A DNA stretch of 64,000 bases from Ancylostoma caninum (taxonomy: Eukaryota > Nematoda > Chromadorea > Rhabditida > Ancylostomatidae): assembly GCA_037903475.1 (NCBI GenBank), contig JBAJFG010000380.1, forward strand, positions 1 through 64,000, given 5' to 3'. This document shows positions 1 through 12,165 of this stretch, piece after piece. The notes under the pieces are model-generated. The model was not told where the DNA came from, did not search any database, and saw nothing but the letters and a program-made list of their open reading frames with translations. The translations under genes were made by a program, and so were the position numbers. How positions within the stretch are numbered: the first letter of the stretch is position 1; the number at the start of each line of letters is the position of its first letter.

Positions 1-57
1 ATGAATCGAATCCAGCACTGCCGAACTAAGGAGTCCATCCCCTAGATCTACCCGCGT
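1..57 (-). repeat. RTE leader-like fragment
   Basis: Read on the minus strand, this stretch resembles the leader of the neighbouring RTE element at about 2005-2061. Both carry GCGGGT, then GGGGATGGACTCC, then a variable segment with CAGTG. It abuts the broken end of the RTE reverse transcriptase near position 62. It is probably the start of a second RTE copy running off the window edge, or a rearranged piece of the same one. Seen: the similarity by eye. Inferred: the relationship. Confidence 0.5.
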
Positions 58-61
58 TCTT

Positions 62-1620
62 GTTTAGGATCACTCGCGCGAAAAGCTTGTAGACGACAGA
101 GAGTAGGCAGGTGGTGCAATAATTGCCAATGTCCCGCGGGTCTCCCTTCGTGTACAGCAACACGGCCCTGGTAGTCTTCCAAGGTTAGGTACCTTGCATT
201 CCGACAGGTACCGCGTGAAAAGCCTAACCAAAGCGGTGATAAGAACTGCCAGTAGGTTCTTCAGATGTTCCGGTCGAATCCTGTCGGGGGCCGGTCCTGT
301 ACGATTCTTCACCACCTTGATGGCATGTCGGATTTCGAAAGGAAGAGCCAATGGGGCAACATATCCATCCTCCCTAAGATGACATTGGGGAAATGGACGT
401 GGCTATCAAAGAGATCCGAGTAGAATTCGTAGATGACCTTCTTCATTACCCGTCTTGAAGAAATTGTTCCATCCAGGCGCTTTAGGGCGGACATCTTGGT
501 CTTGCGATTGGTGAGTCTCGGCGGGCGCTGCGAATGCTTTCCCTGCCTCTGTGGCTTCGGCCAACACTGCTGCTCCTCTCTCCTTGAGGTCTTCTTTTAT
601 CGCTTCTCTGCACCGTTTTGCGAGTAGTTGCCTGTGGCTCTCGCGGCTCCACGCTGGCGAATAAGCTCGAGGGTCTCGTAAGAGAGTCGGCTCTTGGTGG
701 CTCTTGAACCCTAGGCGCCCTTTGCGCAGTCGCGAAGATGCTGAACAAGCCGATCGTACTCTTCGTCGATGTTGTCGGCTACTGCATCTTCCCAAAAGCC
801 GGCTAACGAAGTGTAGACATCCCAATTGATGACGGGTTTGGGACTCCTCTTCTGAAACTTCGTGGTTTTCCCTCCTTTGCATGAGAAAAAGAATCTTGCA
901 CGAAGGAGGCGATGGTCTGATCCGGTGTGGAACTTCGTTATAACACCGACGTCGGTGAGGCAGAACATTCGATTGACGATGATGTGGTCAATTTCATTAT
1001 GGTACTCTCCTTCGGGTGACTCCCACGTCCAGCGTAGGGAGGTTGGCTTCTGAAATTGTGAGTTACCATGGATGGTCTTCGTCGTCATGATGAACCCAGA
1101 CAGCCCCTCTCTTTGTTCGTTCAACTGCAGGCCGTGAGACCGATGTGAAGTCCCTCAGGCGCTCCCCCAATACCAATCTTGGTGTTGAAGTCGCTAAAGG
1201 TGACCTTATAGAAAGTGTGATCTTTCCTGTAGAACTTCTCGAAGTCCATATAGAAGGCCTCGATATCCTCTTCGTCGTTGCTGGATGTTGGAGCGTAGGC
1301 GACGAAGGTTGTCAAGGCCGGTATTGATCCACATCTTCTCAACCGCAAACGTCCGATTCGGGTTGTTAGTTGTTCGAACGAATCAATGTTCATGACCAAG
1401 TTGTTGACGAGGACACCGACTTTACCAACTCCTCTACTGCTATCGGTTCCGAGGAACAGTTCCTCTCCGGTGTCGAAGGTGGCGTTCAGTGGCCGGTGCC
1501 TCCTCGTCTCGGTCAGTCCGATGACGTCGTACCTGATATTCCCGGCCTGCATCATCAAATCTTCGATGGAAGCCTCCGATGCAAGCGTGCGTGCGTTGAA
1601 TGTACAGATCGTCATCATAG
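62..1620 (-). pseudogene. RTE-type LINE, endonuclease plus N-terminal reverse transcriptase (dead)
   Basis: This is the 5' half of a non-LTR retrotransposon polyprotein, decayed. The apurinic-type endonuclease starts near 1615 with MTICTFNARTL, continues with DVIGLTETRR and GVLVNN, and shifts frame near 1125. It resumes with EIDHIIVN and the catalytic-type SDHRLL motif. A linker with REAIKEDLKER follows in another frame, and then the start of the RT at about 351-70 (TGPAPDRIRPEHLKNL, IGNY). At least four frameshifts are visible. The RT ends abruptly near 62, just after a VILN motif, so the catalytic palm is missing. LINE copies usually lose their 5' end, so this loss of the 3' part suggests a later rearrangement. 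The family matches RTE elements common in hookworms (recalled, not searched). Confidence 0.9.
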
Positions 1621-2130
1621 TCCTTGTGGCTTTAGGCAGCCTAGATAACCCCTCAGACTTGGTCCTCCCTGGAGCTGCCGTACCAGTGACTCTTTCGAGA
1701 TCAGAGAAACACTCGCCATTATTGCTGTGTGGAGCTTGACGGAAATGTAAACCCACAGAGATAGCTTGCTGAGCTCTATTCCCCTGTCGGGGCTGAAGTG
1801 TGATTTCACGGAGAAGGTAACCAGGATTCCCTGGAGTGGACGATGGATCTTATTTGTTGGAGGCGACTCCGGACCGCTTTCCTTGTACCTCCCAGTCACT
1901 TGAATGCAGGGCTTTTGGTCGGATAGATGTGCAGGATACAATCTGCACACACGCAAGCACACCCACGCACGCATGCATGAAAATACCCACGCGTTGATAG
2001 AAGGTATAGATGGTTCCGACACTGCATAGACAGGGAGTCCATCCCCTGAATCCACCCGCGCCTCAGGGCAGGCACAAGGTGGCGTTGGGTCCGCGATTGG
2101 CCCCCTATCCGCCACCTGGATACACGCCAC
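1621..2130 (-). other. 5' leader of the RTE LINE
   Basis: This sequence lies directly upstream of the endonuclease start on the minus strand. An open frame runs through much of it (171 codons from 2130), but it is in a different frame from the endonuclease, and composition rather than a known domain dominates. It includes a CA-rich stretch near 1935-1980. Part of it recurs at 1-57, which supports its belonging to the retroelement leader. I see no recognisable domain. The true element 5' end is not defined; similarity to the endonuclease-bearing unit makes about 2130 plausible. Confidence 0.45.
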
Positions 2131-2149
2131 GTAGCGTCACGGCTAACCG

Positions 2150-2455
2150 GCTGGGATCCCTCGTATGAGGGAGATCCGTGGACAGGTCTTTAGATGAGGT
2201 AAAGGTACAAATGATGCGTCTTCGGTGGCCATAGCGGTGATAGCGGTGGATAAATAGTGGGAAAAAGGTGGTTTAACTGAGGAAAGAAGGAGAATGTGGG
2301 CTGACACTGGACAAAGGGTGGGCAAACAGAGGTTCCACAGTGGGTTCTTCAAGCAGGGTGGGCCCACAGTGGGGAAATGGCGGGCTAACGGTGGGACAAA
2401 CGAGGGCGGATGCCATGACCAGGGGATAACCGGGGGTAAACGGGGATAACAAGAA
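2150..2455. repeat. Degenerate G-rich minisatellite
   Basis: Plus-strand G-rich sequence repeats short motifs such as GTGGG, GGCGGGCTAACGG and GGGATAAC at roughly 30-base spacing, strongly diverged. The style resembles the minisatellites at 24.1 and 25.5 kb (GTGGGGAAA followed by GGC or CGCC). No coding function is supported, although a 74-codon frame passes through it. Confidence 0.5.
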
Positions 2456-2609
2456 GAATAGAAAATGAAGCTCAGACAGAGATCAATTTTGAACGTTGTT
2501 TTTGTGTTTATTCATTCAATGTTCGGATTGTTGTATACCAATTTGAAGCTTGTCTAGTGAGTATTCTTTCTTTAATCTCCATTTGCTTCAAATCTCATTC
2601 TTGACTTAC

Positions 2610-3190
2610 TTCAGGCCGGATGTCCAAGATGCTCTCAAGGAACAGATTCGTATCTTTTTGCTTCATAACTTCTAACGGATAGCTGCGGAGGCTCATGAAA
2701 ATATTGCGGAAGCGTGGGGACCAAATATCATTTCAATTCGCTCTACTCAACTCCGGTCCCGAAGATTTCGATGCGGAGACATGAGCCTTGAAGATGAAGA
2801 AGGTCGAGGTCGGATCAGTGAATTTGACGACTACTGCCTGAAGTTACTGGTGAAATGGGATCGGAAGGTATTCATGAGTTAACGGAGAACATCAAGTGTC
2901 GTTATCTACTGTCACCAAGCACTTGATAAAATGTGGAAAGGTAAAGAAGATGGATCAGAGAGCGCCCCTTGAATTGAACGCTGAACAAAAGCTCATGCGC
3001 AGCTGGATTTTATAATAGCTGTTTTTGCGGCATAAGAACGTCTTCGCCCTTCTATGATCGAATATTGACTGTGACGGCAGTGGTTGAATAAGAATGAGCC
3101 TCTCCAAGCATTTTCCAAAGGAAAAGTTGCAAATTGCACTAAAGGAGGGCATATATAAACACTGGATGAATAACACAGAGAAAACACACT
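2610..3190 (+). pseudogene. mariner transposase relic (N-terminal half)
   Basis: Conceptual translation in shifting frames gives the helix-turn-helix part of a mariner transposase. IRIFLLHNF (near 2650) is followed by a stop, AAEAHENIAEAWGPN, then RRFRCGDMSLEDEEGRG and ISEFDD around 2760-2830. KVKKMDQ-type residues and LELNAEQK follow around 2940-2990, and KHFPKEKLQ near 3110-3130. Several stops and shifts interrupt it. The region of the catalytic aspartates is degraded or absent, and I could not define inverted repeats at its ends. It belongs to a different mariner lineage from the copy at 46.5-47.7 kb, judged by the linker sequence. Confidence 0.8.
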
Positions 3191-6100
3191 AAATCAAAAA
3201 TTGATGTGCAAAAATTTAACGAAAGTTCTTGAAGTGGCATGAGAGAGTGTCGTATGATCTCACTTCGGTATTGTCATCAGCGAACTTTCCAAACGCCTCA
3301 AGACCTTTGTGGCAGCTGATTGACAGTATTTTGAGAACTAATGATATACATATTTTGTTCGCAGCATACTCGCCTTTTACAGGAAGCTCCGGAATAATCC
3401 CAAAACATCTGGCTGAATATAGAAATAGGTGATGGGAAACTTTCCCAACAATTCTATAGTTGAGTACAGCATATTGTTTGAGCAACTACATATAATATGT
3501 ACTAATCAATCATCGAGATAGCAAAAATCAAGTTTATTCTTATACTTTCGCCATTAGCCTCTTAGAGGAGAAGCAACTGCACTTTGTTTGCCATTTCAAC
3601 AAAATCCCTTCAGTTTCTCAACTGTGCCTTTATGACGCGCTTATTTGGGCAAGAAGTTTCACGACCCATCCGTGAATTCGTATACTCACCAGCGCATAGG
3701 TCGAAAATATGGAATCCCCATTCTTTCCCAGAAAAATAAGTGTTGATGACTCAAAGCTTGCTATACTTTAACAACAGCTCTAACTTTTCCCGATGCAGCC
3801 TGGCTCCCATCCGGAAATTCTCAGTGGGGCGATTCTCGGCTGAAATGGCAACCCGGCTTGTTTTTCCTACATGAAAAGCTAATGAATGGATAGGAGCGAA
3901 CTTGCTGGCGAAGAAATCGCAGAACTGATGAGACAACAATAAGCGGAAGATAGACGGCCATGTGCTTGGTGAAACACGCAGTCATTTCCGCAACTGGCAG
4001 TGTACACTCGAAGAACCACCTTGCGTATTAAATTATACAAAGAGTTATCGGAATAGATTAAACTTTTGTTGCACGCACCCAGAGTGCCACCTGGAAATAA
4101 GGCCCGCACGTTCAAAGAACGAGCCTGCTTTTAGTAGTGTTGCCTTTTTGAGGAAAAGGCAAATGTAGCGGTGAGTCATTAACAAAGGAATTTGCCAACG
4201 CGTAGGTTAGAGAATGCGCGATCCAGAGTGTTTTGCGACGGGGTGGAGAGGTGTCGAGAGCGACGGCTCTCCAAACGGTTAAATTAATGTCTCAATGCTT
4301 CTAATTCCCTCGTTGCCACACGCTCAGCCTATTTCTGATGACCATTGCACCATGGACGACAACACGCCATTCGAATGAGAACATTCAACACTGCTGACGT
4401 TCCTATGTTCCGTTGTTGCTGGTCTGCTCATAACATTCCTAGTTATCCTTCGAAGATTCAGGTGGCCCTAAGTGTTTAAACGTGTTGTGGAACGTATTTT
4501 TCTATTCGTCCGATCCAGAGAAGAAAAAAGAAACAACCTGAGAGCAGTGTTCTGTACCCTCAGAGAACTTTTGAAAAAGACTTTTTCCATTTATATTCAT
4601 TTACAAAATGTTATTCACAAACGACCGTACAGTGCCGTCTACTATGTGGATTGACAGACACCACGTTCTCGGATTACTGATTTTCCTGGCTTCTAACAAG
4701 TCTCTGCTCTTCTTGAATTGAATGAAGTATGGTGAAGTAATGGTGAATGAAGTATGAACGGTGAAAACTAACTTTGTTTATGGTTCTGTTATTAGTTTTC
4801 AAAATAGAGAAGAGTATATTCTTGGATTGTGAATTATATTGAAGAATGAAAATTTTGAAGAATAAGGGTGGTGGGGAGCTTGTCCGACAGCCTAATATCA
4901 ATGGCTAGTTCCATATTTGTACGTGTCTGCAAAAGGGTACATGATCACACAGTCTCGTGTCCATCGGGGATCCACTGTTTTATTCTCATGCTCTCATTAG
5001 TGACGAATCGGTGTGTTGATCATTTGGGTCTGTCCAATCTTTCGCTAATTGCAGTGAACTTCTTCTTTTGCCACGCACGTAATGCAAGCTTGTTGTACTC
5101 ATAACAAAATGATTCAAATTAATGAGAACAGCGGGATATTCAGCTGCATCCAGCTGCTTGTGACGTCGCAAATACTACGCTTCCTCAGGAAGAAAAATAT
5201 GGCATAATGTTACCAGTACTAAAACGCTAATGATGCAACCAATTTTTACATAACTACTAATGCATCTGCATACGTTTGATGTCAGTTTTCGGCTTGCTTG
5301 AAATTTCCCCAGTGCTGAACTACTGGTTCGCGGAGTTTCTTCCAGTATCATCTTAATTCTGAATTCATCTTCTCATCATCATCTCAGCTATGAATGTTCT
5401 CTCTCCGACCGCATACTCTGGTTTAAATCATTCATCGTTCAAAAGCGCCTTCCTGACCTATAGTCAAGTAGCTTACAATTAATGAGGTCTACTGAGACTT
5501 CAATTATTGGGTTGGTCCTAAGGAAATGGCGTGTTTATATACAATTACGGTTGCCGCACGGTGTCGTCCGGCTGATCAGCCTGTGCAAAATGCATCTGAA
5601 AGGAGATTTTACTAAGTGGCATTAAGAAATTATCAAAGTAAAAGAAATCATACAATATATACATTAGAACCTGCGGAGGAAAATCTAAAAATTAGATCGA
5701 ACCAGCTGATCAGAAGGTCGATGTCGTGCTGCATCCGTTTTAGACGCACTTTCTAAACCATCTGACTGTATTTATTTTTCCATGTGGATCCTTTTATTGC
5801 ATCATTTGCATCTGATTACTCAATCATCTGGTTGCTCACAGAGTTCTGAATTTCGAAGCTTTTGCAAGGAAATGCATTTCACGTGCAACATACAGTTGCC
5901 GCATAAACATGGAGTACGGGGAAGCACGTCCGGGAGTCGCGTGCAGATGAGCCCCACTGTCGTTGAAATTTAGTGCATTCATCAGTCACACGATGTGTGA
6001 ACCGCTGTCTGTGGGTAAAAAATCCTGCAGTGAGCGGATGTTTTTATGTTATATGGGACGATCTAAGCAGGCGTGCGCTCAGGCAATGGATGCTACGGAC

Positions 6101-6623
6101 ATCTGCGCATAGTTTTGTGAGCTTTGTGTTCCACATTGTGGTATTGTACTGCGTCATCATGGAAAATGAGGGGTTCCCAGGGTTTTATGATTGGCTCTGT
6201 TCCCGCGACCCGTTCACCCCTCAAGTGCGGTAACACTATATTTTCGAATTTGATCGTGATATCCCGACAAAGTGACAAGAAAGGTCGGAAAACCTAGGGA
6301 AGAATTCCGGCTAATCTCCGCTTTCGTTTACAAACTGGATGCAGGTCATCATGAGATGAGGCGGATCGGGTCACCATTTCTGCGGGCCATTCAAAGCAGA
6401 GGCCAATCACAGAAATCGTGGACCAACTCATTTCGTCTCAGCATCAAATCTCCCTCATAAAATGGACGCATAACTTTGGTGGAAGGAAACTGCTTCAAGG
6501 AACTATCGAGCAATGCAAGCGCGTAAGGAGAAACAGCTGAAGTAAAGTAGTAAATGAATGAGTAACAAATAAATAATCAAACAAAAACATATAACTCAAA
6601 ACCCAAAACTAGGTGATATGGTT
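3191..6623. other. No recognisable gene; AT-rich sequence
   Basis: Open frames here are short (under 90 codons), overlap on both strands and show no domain I recognise. A possible solo mariner-type terminus (GGGTTGGTCCTAAGG) lies near 5510, without a partner. Otherwise I see nothing that supports a gene, RNA or repeat. Confidence 0.5.
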
Positions 6624-7567
6624 CCCAGACAAACTTTCGGAACTTCCGCGGAGCTTGTTCGGAACTTGCGCGGGTGACCCGACGGAAGTTCCGAATAAGC
6701 TCCGCGGAAGTTCCGAACTGGCTCCGCGGAAGTTCCGAACTAGCTCCGCGGAAGTTCCGAACTAGCTCCGCGGAAGTTCCGAAATCGAACAGGAGTGACG
6801 TAATTCGTGCATTATAAAGTCAATCACAATTCGAGTAATAAGGTAAAATGGGCCAGCATGGAGTGATGAACACCTCCAGGCGTCCCGATGCCAAAAATCG
6901 TGGGATCATGAATCCCAGCACAGATCGTTCCACCACGTAGCACTAATTGCGCATGTAGTAGCTATGTCTTCTGAAGATGAGCTTCAAGCAGGTCTGCCCT
7001 CTGACTGTGCTACGTATCTGCGTCAGGTTTCAAAAGCAATGATAACATGGAAAAATTCCTCTTTGGTAGAAATCTGTCAAATTTTCGTATTTATGGGAAT
7101 AATCCCAGGCGTACATTTATCTGACACGAGCTTTACCCGAAATTCGACATTACGGATGTCATTATTGGGGCATACCGAAGTGAATTTCGAGGAAAAAATA
7201 CCGTAAAAATTTTCGTATTCTACACGGTTTCTTATTTGGCTAGCCGAAGTTAATCAAGAACATATCACTATAAAAATTGGGCGGAAACGTGCCATTTGAT
7301 CTGTTAGTTTCTTGGATCATTCCATCTCTCTCGAAGCTCCGCGGAAGTTCCGAAAAGTGTCAAGCTCCGCGGAAGTTCCGAAGCTACTTTTTTCTCTGCG
7401 TCTCCATTCGGAACTTGAGCGGAACCTGCGCGGAACTTCCGAAAAAATCGACGAGTGACGTCATATTTCCGCGGAGGTTCCGAAAATCGAGCTCCAGTAG
7501 TAAATCAGGCTCCGCGGAAGTCCCGAAAAACGGCAAGCTCCGCGGAAGTTCCGAAAGTTTGTCTGGG
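6624..7567. mobile_element. 944-bp DNA transposon with 34-bp perfect TIRs and subterminal repeats
   Basis: The left end starts CCCAGACAAACTTTCGGAAC. The right end (7534-7567) is its exact reverse complement over 34 bases. Inside both ends lie about a dozen copies of a short motif, CCGCGGAAGTTCCGAA or its complement: four in direct tandem at about 6700-6785, and others at 7338-7560 in both orientations. Clustered subterminal motifs of this kind often bind transposase (established for several cut-and-paste families). An 80-codon plus-strand frame at 6964-7206 has no domain I know, so the element is probably nonautonomous. Flanks share only TT, so the target duplication and superfamily remain unassigned. 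Confidence 0.85.
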
Positions 7568-10500
7568 TTGTTCTCGGAGATACATCTTTCGTTTTTCTAC
7601 CCATTTTCCTAAATAAATAAACAAATAAACAGATAGTTTTTTCACCTGCATTCATCGTGTTCAACCCCCATTCCTTCATTTAACACCTTCATCGTTCCCA
7701 CAGTGTTCACTTACCGATGATCAGAAACTAATTCAGCGAAATTCTGTGCAGTGATTCCACGTGCGGTACTACGTTGCGCTGGCACTGCGTGGTCATTTTT
7801 CTTCTGTAAAAAACATCGTTGGAATTCACCATAAGCTTTGCATTCTAGAGCTTCGTTATTTTTTGAGAGTTCGGGTGCAAAGGTACCCGAAGTATTAGTA
7901 GAGTGTCATGTTCCAGGCAACAATGAACAGTATGGGTGCATCTGCTCGCACAAAGGAGTTTGTGGGAATCTTTTAGGGAAGGGGCGATGGTGACGACTGC
8001 TAGCCACAAAGAGAAGTTAGCAGTTGCTGACTGAAAGCAGCTGCACGGGATAACAAGTGTGAAGATCACATTGTTTTGTTCCCACTTACGATTTTTTCCT
8101 CACAATTCAAGATTTTTTGGCATTGTGTCCCTTACCTTTCCGAAACACTTTCCTCCTACCATCCTTCCTCATCATGACCTCCAACATGTTTAAATTTCGA
8201 TCCGAAAAAGGATAGCCTCTTCCTTCTTCAAAACATCTTCATGTCATCCATCTGCTGTCTGCCGAGGGAGTACCCACACGACCCAACACGCCATCGGTTG
8301 GTGCTTGTTGTAAGCCCACTTTTTCAGCAGATCGGTTATATTATACCTTAGCACGTCTGCAAAAGCTGAGCCTGGATTTTATGCTCTTGGTTAGTTGGAA
8401 GTTGCTTTAATGAAGATAAATCTAGGTGATATCGATTGTTTTGCAATGAGAATATGTGATAAGACCAAATGGGTTCTATTGAAAACTTTGAAAAAGAGTG
8501 GTTTGATGACATGGAAATGAATTGGGCAGGAGCCAAGTATATATGTGACAACAAAGTATGTGGCAACAAGGACAAGACTGAACTTTTTTGCAAAAAACAG
8601 CTCAGTGTGAATCTTGTCATAGCGTCAAAGAGATATTATAAAGGATGAATTAAGGGAAATATCAAGTCAGTGCTTTCTTTTTTCTTTTCAATCAAGGTTG
8701 GAAAGCCTTTCCTGTTGATCGAAGACTTTGGCTCGATAGATATTAACTGCTATCCCTAACAGAGCTCTTGGAGAACTGCTGTGGCGATTGTCAGTATGGG
8801 GCCTGACTAACTCGTGGAGCAGGATGAACTATGGATAAATCGTGGGCGTATAAATCGTCAGGATGCTATCAACCGCTTCCAGTTCTTCATTAAAATCAGG
8901 CGGTTGAACGAAGCGTTACATCTGTTCGAGATCAACCATGCATTTTTCAGGTTTTCAGGCATGGAAAAGATATTCTGAGCTACCGTTTAGAATGCTGGCT
9001 CCTACTTATATGCTAAACAGAGACCCATCGAATAAAGTACACATAGAAGCGGGTGTGCCATGTGTTCTCCCGACGACTCATTAATTTTCTTACTGACCAA
9101 AAACACATCTTGGAATTTTTGAACAAAGTGATAGTACTATTTTATAGGATGGCTTTCCAGTGGTATGCAACACGTGTCATATAATTACGCTTCGAGGAAA
9201 AATCGCAGCAGAACAAAAAGTATGAACATGAACTGGCACGAACCTACATCTACACCCAATATCCTTTGCACGCTTCAAACCAAAGAAGGCGAAGCACCAC
9301 TTCGCGATCACGCCAAATGCGGATGTGATTCGAGTTTGACTTCATTTGCCTTATCGGGTATCGACACGTTCTGCCTCCGGGCTGCCTTACTTTTGCTACG
9401 GGAGCCTTCAGACTACTTGGTGTTTCTCTTCTTCAAGCATTCTTCTTAGTGGTTGTTTTCTTGCAGTGTATTCCTATAGATTTCTATAGCATCAAAACCA
9501 TGTGTGTTGTCGTCACTTTACATTTTACTTCATGATCTCTAGTTGGTTATTTTTTTATTCATTGACCGCTAAACGAAATTTTTGCACTCAATGATAACGT
9601 CAGGCTTAATATATCCTCATTGAACTTTTATCAAATCACTTCCATGAAAACTTTTCCAGCTGACATTCTATCTTCGATTGATTTAACGTTTTCTTCGCAC
9701 GTATGGTATGTGTAGCATTGGGTGGAAACCAGTTGGGCTCCCTCGCTCCTCGATTCGCTACCGGTCTGCTGTAACTCACTTCGGGCAGGAAGCTATGGCC
9801 ATGTTTTGAAAAGTACTGAAATCCACGTCTGAATATCCCTTTTTCAAACGAAATCAGTGCAGATATTGCACCTGAGCCTACTGATACGAGAACGTATGCC
9901 CTATGGTCGCTGTTCGAACTCGGAACTAATTTTTGATGATATCTCAATGGCATGCCTCGGAACGTGCATCTCACGTTTACATCGTGCAACTTCACTCTCC
10001 TAGAACGGATGAATATCGTTATTACTTATGCGCTGTTAGAACGGGCGAACCTCTTCAGTGCTTATTTCTGCATGACTGATGGAAATGTCTCACTTAGAAC
10101 GTTCTGCAATAAATAATTCGAGAGAAGGGTGCGCGTCTTCGCTTCGCTTGTTCTCTCCATATATTATTCAGAGCTTTTTGTTTGAAGACAATTTGTTTGG
10201 TAGTACGCGGCATTCCTCTGTTATGTACACCATCGGCCGCAGTGATGAATAACACTTCTAGGAATCGGCTTGCAGATTAGCCTTGTCCTGCTGTTTCTTC
10301 GTACAGTCTGGGAGTTCTTTAGAACGTGAAGTGGAGTGCATGGCAGACTGTCGCAGTGGTTGGATTTGTGCCTGCGTTAATTAACCTTGTTCAGAGCGTT
10401 GTGCAGGATATGTTCTCATGTTGAGGATTACGCCAGGAATTTGCATGCACATTTATTTATTTATTTTTTCATTTATCAATCCCACACGCCTGTTGACGTA

Positions 10501-11377
10501 TAGCCACGCTACGATCTTGATCTGCAAGGACAGCTCCGTTATACTTAACCGCAACTGATTATTTGCTTACCTATGCTATACCACATTACGAACATGATTT
10601 TATATCTTCCACAAATTTCTCATGAAATTCCACGCTCTTCTGATTTACGAGCCTCAGAATCTGTTCTATTCTACACCTACAGCTCCTTCAGTTTCTTGGT
10701 TTCTTTGTGCGTCACTGCTGGGAACAGTTCCTGCTCACCGTATCTGCCATGGATTCTGATACTTGTTGAGAAAGTATTGCCCACACTGTTCCTGGTAGGG
10801 TTGTTTACACTCCAAACTGCCAACAGCTCCCTATAGCTCCCGACCGTGCCAAAGTCTCTTCCAACCTCTTGAACAGAGCAACGCCATGCAGAGCCTTTCA
10901 GCTCACAAGCAGGGTTTTTTTACGTTGCACGAAAAATGGTCATTACGTTTTAATGCGTTGTTTCGTCAATTCGCTAATCCGTTGGAGTAAGGCACTCTGA
11001 ATGTTACAAATTTCTTTAAAATTACGAACTTTGTTTCTTTATGTACTTCTATTATTTTCTTGTTAGATATGCGTAGGATAACTGAACAGAGTCAGACGAT
11101 AAATCAGAGAGGTGACCAAAATTTCGGGCCAAAGCCGAACAAGGCATAAAAAATCGGGAGAGGAAATCCAAACCTCTTGTGGGTCTGAAAAGGGTGTCTA
11201 ACTCAAGAAATCATTAAAGCAAATAATCATCATATGCTCTCTATGTAGTCCTCAAGATAATTCATAATCCCAGCCCACGTAAAACCACCTGCTCAATTTC
11301 TCCATATTTTTTTTCACAGCGATTTATCAAAAATTGCGTAAGTCGCACGTGCACGTCCCAAGGATTCCATTCAAAGC
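7568..11377. other. No recognisable gene
   Basis: AT-rich sequence with scattered short frames on both strands. The longest, at 9636-9995 on the minus strand, is described separately. I see no splice-compatible conserved exon, RNA gene or inverted repeat. Confidence 0.45.
9636..9995 (-). CDS. Unrecognised 119-codon open frame
   Basis: An uninterrupted minus-strand frame with mixed composition, including a hydrophobic stretch (AYVLVSVGSGAISALI). I recognise no family. There is no obvious flanking splice acceptor or partner exon, and it does not overlap a repeat I identified. It could be a chance frame, an exon or a decayed element; I list it because it is one of the longer frames that repeat periodicity does not explain. 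Confidence 0.2.
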   Translation of the reverse strand: MKLHDVNVRCTFRGMPLRYHQKLVPSSNSDHRAYVLVSVGSGAISALISFEKGIFRRGFQYFSKHGHSFLPEVSYSRPVANRGAREPNWFPPNATHTIRAKKTLNQSKIECQLEKFSWK

Positions 11378-11783
11378 TCTGTATATCTAAAGTAGAATGT
11401 CTGTGAGCGTGTGTATATGTGCAGGGTGACCTAAAAGTCTTTAGCCGGTAGCGGAAAACGTTATATAGAAAGCTATTGGGATCAAACTTGTAAGGTGCCA
11501 CCGGCAAAAAAATTCTTACTCGAACTTTGAAGTCGTTTCTTTGCTTGTATAGCAGACCCGGAGACATCTCCAAGCGAAATTGCCCATGGACATCAGCATA
11601 TCATCATCAAATCCCATCGAAATTTTCTGGTTTTCTGTGAGAAGATCTGCCAGAGGAAAAAAAAACATTCAACATTGGCAGGCGGAGGTTCTAGGCTACT
11701 TCGCGCCAGAAAATACGGATTTATTTGTTGATTATATCTATTTTATTTTGCCATATTTTCGCCTAGGGTCGCTGAGGAGATGT
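11378..11783 (+). mobile_element. Diverged Helitron remnant (5' portion)
   Basis: It begins TCTGTATATCTAAAGTAGAA followed by GTCTGTGAGCGTGTG, matching the 5' end of the Helitron at 40177. Further in, TTGGGATCAAACTTG corresponds to the conserved GATCGGGACCAAACTTTG. From about 11680 GGCGGAGGTTCTAGGCTACT matches the next conserved block, followed by degraded ATCGATTTATTGATT-type sequence. About 200 bases of unrelated sequence interrupt the blocks. It is cut off at 11783 by a Tc1-like terminus, so the CTAG 3' end is missing. It is much older than the copies at 34-41 kb. Confidence 0.65.
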
Positions 11784-11994
11784 ACAGTCGCGGTCAAAAG
11801 AATTGCAACAAATGGTTTTTTGTGTGTAACTTTTATCAGGATAGACTTTCGGAGTTGAAATTTTTATATGAGTTGTAGCTGCTTTCAATCACAGAGGTCG
11901 AAATCTATCACTGGGTGGTACTCAAAATGTGTCACAGAATGAGGTCTATCGATGGGATCTCAGCACGAATTGGGTTCCTTGTAACTAGAGTTTT
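11783..11994 (+). mobile_element. Solo Tc1-like terminal repeat
   Basis: Starting at a TA dinucleotide, CAGTCGCGGTCAAAAGAATT, then TTTTTTGTGTGTAACTTTT, resembles the Tc1 inverted repeat (recalled). It is also related to the ends of the foldback at 15800-17617; both include GAAATTTTTATG or a near match and CAGAGGTCGAAATCT-type sequence. No matching right end is found nearby. It interrupts the older Helitron remnant, so it inserted later. Confidence 0.6.
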
Positions 11995-12165
11995 GACCGA
12001 ATCGAATAAAATTCTAATATTTATTCGAATGTTCGAATATTCGAAAATTCGGAGGTTCCGAAAAACTCGAAAGTTCGAATATCCGAAAATTCGGGGGTCC
12101 CAAAAAATTCGAAAATTCGAATATTCGAAAATTTTACGCCGAAAATTCGAATATTTGGAATTGTT
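11995..12165. repeat. AATTCGAATATTCG tandem array, copy 1
   Basis: Tandem units built from ATTCGAAAATTCGAATATTC interspersed with GGNGGTCCCAAAAA spacers. The array opens all reading frames on both strands, which explains the overlapping frames here. It opens with TAGAGTTTTGACCGAAT, which is approximately inverted at the far edge of the second array (near 13475). Confidence 0.85.

Noticed and set aside
5505..5720. Complete mariner MITE starting GGGTTGGTCCTAAGG
   Set aside because: No matching inverted terminus found within several hundred bases, so left as a possible solo end.
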